DNA of 64,000 nucleotides, from the NCBI RefSeq assembly GCF_023935105.1, contig NZ_CP096040.1, positions 5,375,001 to 5,439,000 of the forward strand, given 5' to 3'. The notes below the pieces were generated by a model. The model was not told where the DNA came from, ran no database searches, and worked only from the letters and a program-made list of their open reading frames with translations. Position 1 is the first letter of the stretch, and the number at the start of each line of letters is the position of its first letter. This document shows, one piece after another, positions 24,454 to 35,267 of the stretch. This DNA comes from Caulobacter segnis. Lineage in GTDB: Bacteria; Pseudomonadota; Alphaproteobacteria; Caulobacterales; Caulobacteraceae. The position numbers were made by a program, and so were the translations under genes.

Positions 24454-25047
24454 TTAGCTGCCGCAGTAGGCGGCGATCACGCCAGCGCACGGATCGTACG
24501 GCGCCGGAGTGACGGTCGTCGTAGTGCCGCCGCCAGCGCCCGTCGCGGCGTCGCCGCCGGTCGCGGTCGAAGCAACGCCGGCCAGGCTGACCAGCACGCT
24601 CGGCGCGCCGCCGGCGTCGGTCGCGGCCGTCTGAGTGACGGTGGCCGATTGACCAGTCGCCGCCAGCTGTTGGGTCACGGCCGGAGCCGAAGCCACTTGC
24701 TGGGCCATTTCCGGAGCCACCGCGGAGGCGACCTGGATAGCGACGCCCGCGCTGACCGTGCCGCTCGAGACAGCTTGGATCAGGGCGGCGGCGATCACCG
24801 TCGGCGAAGCGCCGCTGGCGGCCAGGGCGGCCGAGATCGCGGCCTGGATGGCGGCGAGCTTTTGCGCCGGCGTCCGCTGAGCGAAGCCCGGTTGTTGCGC
24901 GGCCGATTGGGCCGCGGCCGCGATGGTCGCCTGCAGAGAGGCGGCCGTCGGGGCCGGCGTGTTTTGGGCCCAGACGGCGCCAGCGCCGACGGGGGCGAGC
25001 GCGACAGCCAGACTAATGGCGATAGCGCGAACGCGATGAGAAGCCAT
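24454..25047 (-). CDS. Ala-rich secreted hypothetical protein
   Basis: A 197-residue protein with a signal peptide (ending near GAVWAQN). The mature part is dominated by Ala, Gln, Thr, Ser and Val with helical blocks (SLQATIAAAAQSAAQQ, LAAIQAAISAALAASG) and a glycine/threonine linker. The C-terminus holds a Cys pair (DPCAGVIAAYCGS). ATG at 25047 has GGAGGG four bases upstream. It is the first gene upstream of the beta-barrel and Wzc genes, separated by 71 bases. No family is assigned; a structural or chaperone role in export is possible. Confidence 0.75.
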   Translation of the reverse strand: MASHRVRAIAISLAVALAPVGAGAVWAQNTPAPTAASLQATIAAAAQSAAQQPGFAQRTPAQKLAAIQAAISAALAASGASPTVIAAALIQAVSSGTVSAGVAIQVASAVAPEMAQQVASAPAVTQQLAATGQSATVTQTAATDAGGAPSVLVSLAGVASTATGGDAATGAGGGTTTTVTPAPYDPCAGVIAAYCGS

Positions 25048-25403
25048 TGCTCCCTCCAATTGAATAGGGTCCCTTTAGGACAACGTAAACCAATGCTCTA
25101 GCCCGAAATGCACTTTTTCGTCGATTTCTCGCCGACACCGTTTCCGGAAGATCACACATGCGCGCAATCTTCACGCGAAAGAGAACGCTGACGGACCTTT
25201 AAGACTATGAATATGACGTCTTTGCCCCGCCATGGCAGATACGCAGAGTTTTTTCGGCGGTTTGGTTAGGCCTAAAAAATCATGTACGGCCGCGTATGGC
25301 AACGCCGCACATGCAGAATCCATGGTAAATGCCGCGAATCTAACCGATTGCGCGTTTTAGGCGACCAAATAGTTCGAATAGTTCGCAGTGCGTTTGGTTA
25401 AAT
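25048..25403. promoter_or_regulatory. Upstream region of the exopolysaccharide export genes
   Basis: About 355 bp without a gene, less GC-rich than its flanks. It should contain the promoter of the minus-strand Ala-rich protein/barrel/Wzc/Wzy group. Two GANTC sites lie 20 bp apart (GAATC at 25316-25320 and 25336-25340), which in Caulobacter are CcrM methylation targets. No clear -35/-10 pair or full CtrA box was identified. Confidence 0.4.
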
Positions 25404-26474
25404 CTAGGCCACCGCAACCGCTGCTGTTTGAACCTGTTGTCTCTGAACAAGACAACCATACCAGCCGAGACCCGCATAAGTCTCGTAGCCGGGCGTCAAT
25501 GCATAGCCGACCGTGATGTCGCCGTCGGCATAGCTTCCCATCGAACCGGACGAGACATCCAGCGGGAAGATTTCGCTGAGAACACCCTGGCTGTCGGACG
25601 AAGCCAATACGCGCCCCTTTTGGTCCAGCAGCATCACCCGCGAGCGTTCACGCTCCTCGGACGTCAGGCGCACACCGTCCACGACGGCCTGGGCCTGGGG
25701 CCGCCAGTCAAAATGCACGCCGAGCACGCCCAGCACCTCGCCCTTGGACTGGCCGCCGGCGCGGATCGCCGTGGCGTAGGTGGCCACCGGCGCATCGCCC
25801 AGCGCTTGGGAGCGCTCGATGTCGCAAGCCACGAAGTCGTCACCGCTGGCCGTGGCCATCCCGTCCTTGAACCATCGCGCCTCGGCCACCGAACGGCCGA
25901 TGACGTTCGGATAGCGGCCCGGCCGGCCGTTGGCGACGATCCGCCCCTTGGCATCGCAGATCCACAGATCGAGATAGACGGTGTAGGCGTCGAGGATCAC
26001 GCCCAGGCGCTCGTTGGCGTAACGGCTCGCGGCGGCGTCGTCGCTTTCGGCCAGGCACGCCACCACCGCCGAGTCGGTGGCCCACCAACGCACATCGCAG
26101 GTGCGTTCGTAGAGGTTGCGGTCCACGATCTCGATGGCGTTGAGAGCCAGATCCGCCAGACGCTGTCCCCGCATATGGCCCAGGATCGCCCCGCCGATGG
26201 CCGACAACTCGTCCAGGTCGGCGCGCACCTGGCTGTCCAGGGCGGCGGCCACCGCGTCGATCTCGGTCGAGATCTTCTTGAATTCCTCGGCGACGATGGC
26301 GAAGCCCTTGCCGGCCTCGCCCGCCCGCGCCGCGACGATCAGGGCGTTGATGGCCAGCATCTTGGCCGCGCGATTGACCCTGGCGATCTCGCCGATCTTT
26401 TCGCCCGCCACGCTGGACAGACGCTCAGAGAGATCAAGAATCCGTTCTGGACGGAGACTTGCGTCTTGTTCCAT
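25404..26474 (-). CDS. Soluble chemoreceptor-like protein with C-terminal Cache domain
   Basis: The 356-residue protein has an inverted layout. A short chemoreceptor signalling tip comes first (MLAINALIVAARAGEAGKGF at about residues 38-57). A Cache-like sensor follows at about 165-340, with DLWICDAKGRIVANGRPGRY, WFKDGMATASGDDFVACD, GVLGVHFDWRPQAQAVV and VMLLDQKGRVLASSD. No membrane segment or signal peptide is visible, so it should be cytoplasmic. Methylation helices are mostly missing, because only about 110 residues precede the sensor. ATG at 26474. Confidence 0.87.
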   Translation of the reverse strand: MEQDASLRPERILDLSERLSSVAGEKIGEIARVNRAAKMLAINALIVAARAGEAGKGFAIVAEEFKKISTEIDAVAAALDSQVRADLDELSAIGGAILGHMRGQRLADLALNAIEIVDRNLYERTCDVRWWATDSAVVACLAESDDAAASRYANERLGVILDAYTVYLDLWICDAKGRIVANGRPGRYPNVIGRSVAEARWFKDGMATASGDDFVACDIERSQALGDAPVATYATAIRAGGQSKGEVLGVLGVHFDWRPQAQAVVDGVRLTSEERERSRVMLLDQKGRVLASSDSQGVLSEIFPLDVSSGSMGSYADGDITVGYALTPGYETYAGLGWYGCLVQRQQVQTAAVAVA

Positions 26475-26597
26475 CCGTGCGCCCCCACGCGAAACACTTC
26501 GAGCGAATCAACTCGATCCTCGCAAGATGACGCCCTCGTCATCGCGGCGCGATGACACCAAAGGCCACACCCCAAGCCGGAAGGCCCGCACAACGCG

Positions 26598-26636
26598 AAA
26601 AGGCGCCGGAACGCCCGCGAAACGGGCGCCCGGCGC
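26598..26636 (-). terminator. Intrinsic terminator of gyrB
   Basis: Read on the minus strand, GCGCCGG (26636-26630) pairs with CCGGCGC (26609-26603) and an inner CGCCCG/CGGGCG stem stacks within it. A T run (complement of AAAA at 26598-26601) follows. It lies just after the gyrB stop. Confidence 0.75.
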
Positions 26637-26664
26637 TTGGAAAGCGAGCACTTAGAACGGCGTT

Positions 26665-29130
<2,466 letters not shown>

Positions 29131-29143
29131 TCGTCTTCCAGAG

Positions 29144-30304
29144 CTATGCGCCCAGTGGGGTAAGGCCGGTGTCGCCCACGCGAACACCTAATGCCCGACC
29201 CTTGAGATGGTCGAACAGCGACTCGTCCGTGCCGGTGAGGAAGGCCTGGAGCTTGAGCGCCGTGAGTTCGTCGGCCAATGCGGCTCGTCGGGTAAGATCG
29301 AGATGCGCGGCGACTTCGTCGAGTAGTATTACAGGATTCGGCGCGGATTCCGCACCCGAAAGTCGCGCCGCCTGGGCCAGAACGAGGTTCAGAATCAGCG
29401 CTTTCTGTTCGCCGGTCGAGCATTCCGCGGCCGGACGGTCTTTCTCGACGTGGAAGATGGCCAGATCGCCCCGGTGAGGACCGGTCAGGGCCCGCCCGGC
29501 GGCTCCGTCGCGGGGCCGCGCGGCGGACAGGGCGGCGGCCAGCCGTTCCTCGATCTCGGCAAAGGGAAGCCCGCCCAGAGCCAGCTTTTCCCACTCGCCG
29601 CTCAAGGTCAGCCGGGCCTGGGGGAACGGCCTGTCGCCGCGCCCGTCGATCTCGCTCTGCAAGGCCTGAAGGGTGCGGGCGCGGGCCTGGGACATCAGGG
29701 CCCCGCTCTCGGCCAGCCGCGCCTCCAGGGCGTTCAGCCAGTCCGCGTCGGGACTGGTTCCCGCCTCATAGGCGTCGGTCAGCAGGCGCATGCGCTCGCG
29801 CTGGGCCTTGTCATAGGCGTTGGCGTTGGCCGCGTGGGCCGGCTCGCCCGCGAAGACCAGGCGATCGAAGAAGCGCCGTCGCTCGGACGCGGCTTCCAGG
29901 AACAGGCGGTCCTGGGTCGGAGTCAGCCAGATCGGGCGCACCAGGTCCGCCAGACGGCCGGGCGGGACGGTCTCGCCCTCGATCCGCACCGTCCGGCGGG
30001 CCGCCCCGCCCTGCTCGACGCCGGTGCCGATCCGCACGGGAGCGTCGTCACCGCTCTCGATCTCGGCCGCTACCGCCCAGGCGCGCCCCACGGCCTGGCC
30101 CGGCAGCCTGCGGCCGACCTCGGCCATGCTGGCCCCGCGTAGGCCCTTGCCGGGGGTCAGCAGGCTGATGGCCTCGAGAAGATTGGTCTTTCCGGCCCCG
30201 TTGGCGCCGAACAGATAGACGCTGCGCCCCTCGGTCTCGAGGCGGGCGCGCTCGTACGAGCGGAAATCCGTCAGGGTCAGGGAAAGCAGAGCGGCCGACG
30301 CCAT
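29144..30304 (-). CDS. recF: DNA replication and repair protein RecF
   Basis: A 386-residue SMC-like ATPase that helps load RecA at single-strand gaps. Walker A is GANGAGKTN at residues 33-41, the ABC-type signature is in CSTGEQKALIL, and Walker B is in VILLDEVAAHLD. The length is normal. It is followed 13 bases later by gyrB, the conserved recF-gyrB order; dnaN is not adjacent but about 3 kb upstream on the same strand. Confidence 0.96.
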   Translation of the reverse strand: MASAALLSLTLTDFRSYERARLETEGRSVYLFGANGAGKTNLLEAISLLTPGKGLRGASMAEVGRRLPGQAVGRAWAVAAEIESGDDAPVRIGTGVEQGGAARRTVRIEGETVPPGRLADLVRPIWLTPTQDRLFLEAASERRRFFDRLVFAGEPAHAANANAYDKAQRERMRLLTDAYEAGTSPDADWLNALEARLAESGALMSQARARTLQALQSEIDGRGDRPFPQARLTLSGEWEKLALGGLPFAEIEERLAAALSAARPRDGAAGRALTGPHRGDLAIFHVEKDRPAAECSTGEQKALILNLVLAQAARLSGAESAPNPVILLDEVAAHLDLTRRAALADELTALKLQAFLTGTDESLFDHLKGRALGVRVGDTGLTPLGA

Positions 30305-30348
30305 GAGCGCCTAATAGCATTTCGGGGGCGATGCGCAGCCCCCGGACT

Positions 30349-30504
30349 TCAGACCAGTCGGCTACGCCCTCTCAGCGCCAGATGGGCCAGGGTGTGGACC
30401 TCGCCCCGCGCCATGTGCAGGGCGTGCCGCCCGAAGACCAGGAGGACGGCCCAGAGGCCGACACTCATCAGAACGACGCCGAAACGTTCCCAGGCGATAC
30501 GCAT
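30349..30504 (-). CDS. Small single-pass membrane protein, 51 residues
   Basis: A short gene starting MRIAWERFGVVLMSVGLWAV. One hydrophobic helix spans about residues 8-26, followed by a His/Arg-rich tail (FGRHALHMARGEVHTLAHLA). GGAG lies six bases upstream of ATG 30504, which favours it over the ATG two codons earlier at 30510. The helix, GC-rich third positions and ribosome binding site support a real gene. No family is recognised. It sits 44 bases upstream of recF on the same strand. Confidence 0.65.
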   Translation of the reverse strand: MRIAWERFGVVLMSVGLWAVLLVFGRHALHMARGEVHTLAHLALRGRSRLV

Positions 30505-30592
30505 GTTCATCTCCACGTCGAGCCCGACGGGGATGCGCCCCGATCGGGACCGCACGGGGTCGGGATCGGGGCGAAAGTTGGACTGGTGAAAC

Positions 30593-30964
30593 CTATCCGA
30601 TCTTGTAGCCGCAGAGCTTGTTGCCATCGAGGTCGCGGAAATAGGCGAAATAGGCCTTGGGCATCCGCGCGCCGGGCGAGCCCTCGTCCTTACCGCCCAG
30701 TTCCAGGGCCTTGGCGTGGAAGACGTCAACCTCCTCGACGGTGTCGAAGGCGAAGCCGCCCATCATGCCGTTGCCGATACAGGCCGGATTGCCGTCGAAC
30801 GGGCCCAGCACCCCGAACATGCAGCCGTCGCCGCGATAGAGCCGACCGCCGGACGGATGCTCGAACAGCGGCTTGAAGCCGATCGAGCCGAGGAGACCGT
30901 CATAGAAGGCCTTGGCCTTCTCCAGGTCGTTCGACCCCACCGTCACATAGTTCACCTTGGCCAT
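30593..30964 (-). CDS. VOC/glyoxalase-family protein
   Basis: The 123-residue protein has the paired beta-alpha-beta-beta-beta units of the VOC superfamily. It starts VNYVTVGSNDLEKAKAFYDG, continues with RGDGCMFGVLGPFDG, and ends with AYFAYFRDLDGNKLCGYKIG, where the final metal-site acidic residue is absent. It resembles glyoxalase/bleomycin-resistance proteins of unknown substrate. GGGAGG lies just upstream of ATG 30964. It follows an ArsR-type regulator by 70 bases. Confidence 0.87.
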   Translation of the reverse strand: MAKVNYVTVGSNDLEKAKAFYDGLLGSIGFKPLFEHPSGGRLYRGDGCMFGVLGPFDGNPACIGNGMMGGFAFDTVEEVDVFHAKALELGGKDEGSPGARMPKAYFAYFRDLDGNKLCGYKIG

Positions 30965-31034
30965 GGGCCGCCTCCCGTTTTGATATGAAACGGACCTTAG
31001 CGCCCTTATGAGCCCACGCAATATGACCCTTGCG

Positions 31035-31331
31035 TCAGCCTTGTCGGTTCTCCCAGAGCGCCCGGTGACCATAGACCCAGGCGCCGACATCCGCGAAGCG
31101 ATCGGCGACGATGGCGCAGGTCCGCACCCGTCCCGACTTAGTCGTCGTGATCCAGCCGGCCCGTTCCAGGATCTTCAGGTGCTTCATGAACGAGGTCAGG
31201 GCCATGTCGAACGGCGCGGCCAGCTCGCCAACGCTCGCCGGACCCTGGCCCAGCCGACTCAGGATCGCTCGCCGGGTCGGATCGGCCAGCGCCTGGAAGG
31301 TGTCGTCGAGCGTTCCGGCGGGCTTGTCCAC
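31035..31331 (-). CDS. ArsR-family winged-helix regulator
   Basis: A 98-residue regulator: DDTFQALADPTRRAILSRLG, then ASVGELAAPFDMALTSFMKH as the recognition helix and LKILERAGWITTTKSGRVRT as the wing. It lacks the Cys-based metal site of classical ArsR. This subfamily usually controls an adjacent VOC or SRPBCC gene, here the VOC gene 70 bases downstream. The start is GTG at 31331, 11 bases after the S9 peptidase stop. Confidence 0.88.
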   Translation of the reverse strand: MDKPAGTLDDTFQALADPTRRAILSRLGQGPASVGELAAPFDMALTSFMKHLKILERAGWITTTKSGRVRTCAIVADRFADVGAWVYGHRALWENRQG

Positions 31332-31342
31332 GCAGCGCCCCG

Positions 31343-33274
31343 CTACTGGGCCGGTGAGACGCCCAGCACCTTCTGCAGGAACTGGGTCTCGACCTCGCGG
31401 CGGCGGTCGTTGTTGGCTTTCTTGAGGAAGCCGTGGCCCTCGTCCTTGAACTGCACGTACCAGGTCTCGATCCCCTTCTCGCGCAGCTTGGCCACCACCT
31501 GATCGGACTCCGACTTGGGCACGCGCGGGTCGTTCCAGCCCTGCATGACCAGCATCGGCTTGGTGATCTTGCCGACGTTGTTCATCGGAGAGATCGTCTC
31601 GAAGGCCTTCAGCATCTTCGGGTCGCGCTCGTCGCCATATTCGGCCCGGCGCAGGTCACGGCGGTAGGCCTCGGTGTTCTGCAGGAACGAGACGAAGTTC
31701 GAAATCCCGTAGCGCTCGACGCCGCCGGCCAGGCGGTCGGAATAGTGGGTCATCACCGCCAGCGACATGTAGCCGCCGTACGACTGGCCGTAGACCACCA
31801 CTCTATTTGGATCGAGGTCGGGCTGCGTCCTGATCCAGTCCAGCAGCGCGCCGATGTCCTTGACCGAGTCCTCGCGCTTCTCGGCGTTGTCGAGATTGAG
31901 ATAGGTCTTGCCGTAGCCGGTGGAGCCACGAACGTTGGTGACGATCACCGCCGCGCCCAGCTCGGCCACCGTGTGCTGGTGGAAGGCGTTGAAGGTCGGG
32001 CGCGACTGGCCTTCCGGCCCGCCATGGATGTCGATGATCACCGGCGCCCGCTGGCCGGCGGCCAGCTTGGGCCGATAGACAAAGGCCGGGATCGAGCGCT
32101 TGTCGAACGACGGGAAGCGGACCAGCTCGGGCGTCGCCAGGGCCTTTGGGTCCAATCCGCCAAGCTCCGAGGCCGTCCAGCGTTCCAGCTTGGCGTCGGT
32201 CACGCCCCAGCTCCAGGCGTCGCTGGCCGCGGTCGGGGTGGCCAGGCTGAAGCCCAGCTTGGCGCCGTCGGGCGAGAAGGCGATGCTGCTGACCACGCCG
32301 GCCGGCAGTTGCGGCTGCGGCAGGGCGCGGCGGGTGCGGAAGTCCTGCGTCACCAGCTTCGAATAGCCGTCCTCGTTGACGACATAGGCCAGGATGCGGC
32401 CGTCGTCGGACAGGGCGAAGTCCTCGATGTCCCAGGGGCGCTCGCCCGAGAGGGTGACCTTGGCGCCGGTGGCCAGGTCGATCTGAACCAGGCGCAGGAA
32501 GTCCGAGCCTTCGTCCGACAGCAGCAGCACCGACCTGCCGTCCGGCGTGAACTTGCCGCCGTCGTAGGCGATCTTGGCCTTGCTCGGGTTCAGTTCGGTC
32601 AGCTTGCCGGTGGCCACGTCGAGCAGCCAGCGCTTGCTCTCGTTGATCGAGAAATAGCGACCCAGCAGCACCGTCTTGCCGTCGGGCGACACCGCGATCG
32701 GCGAGACCTGACCCTGGCCCTTGTAGATCACCTTGGTCGCGCCCGACGAGTCGCGCATGAGCACATCGTAGTCGGCCGAGCCCTTCGTGGCGCGCGACCA
32801 GACCAGCACCGAACCGTCCTTGGACCAGGCCGGCGACTGGTTGCGCGTTCCGGGTTCGGTCAGCTGGACCGTCTTGCCGTCGGGCTCGCGCAGGAACAGC
32901 TGGAACCACTCATCGCCGCCGGTGTCCTTGGAGAACAGGATCTGGCCGCTGGGCAGGGTGTTGGCCGCGCCGACAGGCTCGTCGTAGAAGGTGATCTGGC
33001 TGCGATCGGCGCCCGGCCCAGCCACGAGGTGCAGCTGGTTGGTGTTGCCGAAGCGGGTCATGACGACCATGCCGCCCGTCGAGGACCAGTCGTCGAAATA
33101 GGCCGAGCGGGCGTTCTGGTAGCGCGCCAGGCCTTCGCGGATCGCGGGCGACGCGACCGGCACGTTCTCGAGAATCTGATTGCCGATCTCGCGGCGATCA
33201 ACCTGCTGGGCCAGGACGGGAATGGCGGCGGCGAGGGCCAGGACGGCGGCCGAGGCGGCCAACAGCTTCTTCAT
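31343..33274 (-). CDS. S9-family peptidase (prolyl oligopeptidase/acylaminoacyl-peptidase type)
   Basis: The 643-residue secreted serine peptidase has a signal peptide (MKKLLAASAAVLALAAAIPV then LAQQ). A seven-bladed beta-propeller built from WD40-like/TolB repeats covers about 50-370 (SPDGKTVLLGRYFS, TPDGRSVLLLSDEG). A C-terminal alpha/beta hydrolase follows. The catalytic Ser is in GQSYGGYM, Asp in GWNDPRVP and His in KDEGHGF. It would cut short peptides in the periplasm. ATG at 33274. Confidence 0.93.
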   Translation of the reverse strand: MKKLLAASAAVLALAAAIPVLAQQVDRREIGNQILENVPVASPAIREGLARYQNARSAYFDDWSSTGGMVVMTRFGNTNQLHLVAGPGADRSQITFYDEPVGAANTLPSGQILFSKDTGGDEWFQLFLREPDGKTVQLTEPGTRNQSPAWSKDGSVLVWSRATKGSADYDVLMRDSSGATKVIYKGQGQVSPIAVSPDGKTVLLGRYFSINESKRWLLDVATGKLTELNPSKAKIAYDGGKFTPDGRSVLLLSDEGSDFLRLVQIDLATGAKVTLSGERPWDIEDFALSDDGRILAYVVNEDGYSKLVTQDFRTRRALPQPQLPAGVVSSIAFSPDGAKLGFSLATPTAASDAWSWGVTDAKLERWTASELGGLDPKALATPELVRFPSFDKRSIPAFVYRPKLAAGQRAPVIIDIHGGPEGQSRPTFNAFHQHTVAELGAAVIVTNVRGSTGYGKTYLNLDNAEKREDSVKDIGALLDWIRTQPDLDPNRVVVYGQSYGGYMSLAVMTHYSDRLAGGVERYGISNFVSFLQNTEAYRRDLRRAEYGDERDPKMLKAFETISPMNNVGKITKPMLVMQGWNDPRVPKSESDQVVAKLREKGIETWYVQFKDEGHGFLKKANNDRRREVETQFLQKVLGVSPAQ

Positions 33275-33292
33275 GACGGAACCCCGAAAGCA

Positions 33293-33318
33293 GAACGGAC
33301 GCCCGAAAGCGCCCGTTC
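33293..33318 (-). terminator. Imperfect hairpin after dnaN
   Basis: GAACGG-A-CGC (33293-33302) faces GCG-C-CCGTTC (33309-33318) with one mismatch, between the dnaN stop and the S9 peptidase start. There is no T run, so it could be a weak terminator or a leader hairpin. Confidence 0.35.
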
Positions 33319-33346
33319 ATTGTTCTTGAAAAGCCAGCGCGCGCGA

Positions 33347-34465
33347 TCAGACCCGCAGCGGCATCAGCACGTATTTCACGCCCGGATCCACCGGATCGAC
33401 CACCAGGGTCGGGCTGGCCGGGTCGGCGAAGCGGAACTCGGCCTGCGGGCCGGCGATCTGGCCGCAGACGTCCAGCAGGTAACGGGCGTTGAAGCCGATT
33501 TCGAAGGGCTCGCCGTCGTAGTCGACCTCGACCTCTTCCACGGCCTGGCCGGCTTCCATGTTGCGGACGGTCAGGGTGATGCGGCCCGGCTCGATGGCCA
33601 GCTTCACCGAGCGGCTCTTCTCGGCCGAGATGGTGGCCACCCGGTCGACGGCCTTGGCGAACAGGTCGTTGTCCAGGGTCAGGATCTTGGCGTTGTCGCG
33701 CGGGATGACGCGCAGATAGTCCGGGAAGGCGCCGTCGATGACCTTCGAGGTCAGGGCGGCCTGGCCGAACTCGAAGCGGACCTTCTGCGGCGACAGCTGG
33801 ACGTCGACCGTCTCGCCGGCCGATTCCATCAGGCGGCGAGCCTCGGCGATGGTCTTGCGCGGCACGATCACGCCCGGCAGGCCGGCCGCGCCCTCGGGCG
33901 CCGGCATCTCGGCCAGGGCCAAGCGGTGACCGTCGGTGGCCACGGCGCGCAGCTTGGTCTCGCCGCCTTCGTTGACCGTGTGCAGGTAGAGACCGTTCAG
34001 ATAGTAGCGGGTCTCTTCGGTCGAGATCGCGAAACGGGTCTTGTCGATCAGGCGGATCAGTTCGTTGGTGTCGACCGCGATGCGGTTCGACAGGCCGTCG
34101 CTGCTCATCACCGGGAAGTCGCCGGCCGGCAGCACCGGCAGGTTGAAGCGCGAGCGGCCGGCCTGGATGACCAGGCGGGGGTCGTCGCCGCTGAAGGTCA
34201 GCGAGACGTCGGCGCCGTCGGGCAGCTTGCGGACGATCTCGTACAGGGTGTGCGCAGGAGCCGTGATCTGGCCCGGGACGTCGATCTGGGCGAAGCCCTC
34301 GTCGATGATCTCCATGTCCAGATCGGTGGCCGAGAACGACAGACGGTCGCCGTCGGCCGACAGCAGGATGTTCGACAGGATCGGAATGGTGTTGCGCCGC
34401 TCCACGACGCTCTGCACATGCCCCAGCGCCTTCAGCAGCGCCGCCCGTTCGATCGTAAGCTTCAT
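33347..34465 (-). CDS. dnaN: DNA polymerase III beta subunit (sliding clamp)
   Basis: The 372-residue processivity clamp has three repeated clamp domains. Visible segments include MKLTIERAALLKALGHVQSV and RRNTIPILSNILLS at the N-terminus, LRAVATDGHRLALAEMPAPE in the middle and KYVLMPLRV at the C-terminus, where peptides of clamp-binding proteins dock. Length is normal. dnaA is not in the window; dnaN is instead downstream of grpE on the same strand. Confidence 0.98.
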   Translation of the reverse strand: MKLTIERAALLKALGHVQSVVERRNTIPILSNILLSADGDRLSFSATDLDMEIIDEGFAQIDVPGQITAPAHTLYEIVRKLPDGADVSLTFSGDDPRLVIQAGRSRFNLPVLPAGDFPVMSSDGLSNRIAVDTNELIRLIDKTRFAISTEETRYYLNGLYLHTVNEGGETKLRAVATDGHRLALAEMPAPEGAAGLPGVIVPRKTIAEARRLMESAGETVDVQLSPQKVRFEFGQAALTSKVIDGAFPDYLRVIPRDNAKILTLDNDLFAKAVDRVATISAEKSRSVKLAIEPGRITLTVRNMEAGQAVEEVEVDYDGEPFEIGFNARYLLDVCGQIAGPQAEFRFADPASPTLVVDPVDPGVKYVLMPLRV

Positions 34466-34576
34466 AATCCGGTCCAGAACGCGGGAACGGGGGCGTGCGA
34501 AAGAATCCTCGGAATCGCCCCGCCCTCCCGTGGTGAAGGGACCGCCGACATTATCGCAAAGCGCGAAGGGCGAAAG

Positions 34577-34603
34577 GGGGCGCGGCGGTCATTTCCGCGC
34601 CCC
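34577..34603 (-). terminator. Terminator-like hairpin after grpE
   Basis: GGGGCGCGG (34577-34585) and CCGCGCCCC (34595-34603) form a perfect 9-bp stem with a 9-nt loop, 14 bases past the grpE stop. On the minus strand CCCTTTCG follows, a weak T tract. Confidence 0.55.
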
Positions 34604-34616
34604 GCGCGCCTTAAAG

Positions 34617-35255
34617 TCAGGCTTTCGTGTCGAACGCGCCGCCCGAGCTGTCCTCATCCGCCCCGGCCCCGGCATAGGGGTTGGCGGAAGCGCCGGCCTG
34701 TTCGTCGCCCGATGCTCCGACTTGGGGGCCCGTCGAACCCTTGGCGGCGACAGCGACCATGGCCGGGCGCACCAGCCGGCCCATCAGCTCGTAACCGGCC
34801 TGCAGCACGGCGACCACGCCGCCGGCGGCGACCTCGGTCGAGGGCTGTTCGGTCACGGCCTGGTGCAGGTGAGGATCGAATTTCTCGCCCTGGGCCGGGT
34901 CGATCTTCTTCAGGCCGTTACGTTCGAAGGCGCTCTGCAGCTCCTTCTCGGTCATCTCGACGCCGATGATGAAGTTCTTCACGGCCGCGTCGGTCGATTC
35001 GCGCGGGCTGTGGGCGGTGGCGCGCGATAGGTTGTCGGCGACGCCCAAGAGGTCGCGGCCGAATTTCTGGATCGCGTAGGCGCGCGCGTCGTTCATCTCG
35101 CGCTCGGCGCGGCGCTTGGTGTTCTCGGCCTCGGCGGCGTAGCGCAGGGCCTGCTCCTTCAGGGCGGCCACCTCCAGCTTCAGCGCCTCGATTTCCTGCG
35201 ACGCGTCATCGGCTTCGAAGGCGACGTCTTCAGCCGGCGTTTGCTCGTCGGTCAT
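34617..35255 (-). CDS. grpE: Nucleotide exchange factor GrpE
   Basis: The 212-residue co-chaperone of DnaK releases ADP after peptide binding. An acidic N-terminal tail leads into a long coiled coil (IEALKLEVAALKEQALRYAA). The signature region is FIIGVEMTEKELQSAFERNG, then GLKKIDPAQGEKFDPHLHQA and AGYELMGRLVRPAMV. A Gly/Ala/Ser-rich C-terminal extension is typical of alphaproteobacteria. It lies 12 bases after hrcA and is its operon partner. Confidence 0.97.
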   Translation of the reverse strand: MTDEQTPAEDVAFEADDASQEIEALKLEVAALKEQALRYAAEAENTKRRAEREMNDARAYAIQKFGRDLLGVADNLSRATAHSPRESTDAAVKNFIIGVEMTEKELQSAFERNGLKKIDPAQGEKFDPHLHQAVTEQPSTEVAAGGVVAVLQAGYELMGRLVRPAMVAVAAKGSTGPQVGASGDEQAGASANPYAGAGADEDSSGGAFDTKA

Positions 35256-35267
35256 CTCGTAAAGTCC

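Noticed and set aside
25048..25403. CtrA-binding site upstream of the export genes
   Set aside because: Single TTAA/GGTTAA half-sites occur but no TTAA-N7-TTAA pair.
31433..34969. 1178-codon plus-strand frame across the S9 peptidase, dnaN and part of grpE
   Set aside because: It spans three well-supported minus-strand genes and their intergenic regions, and has shadow-type composition.
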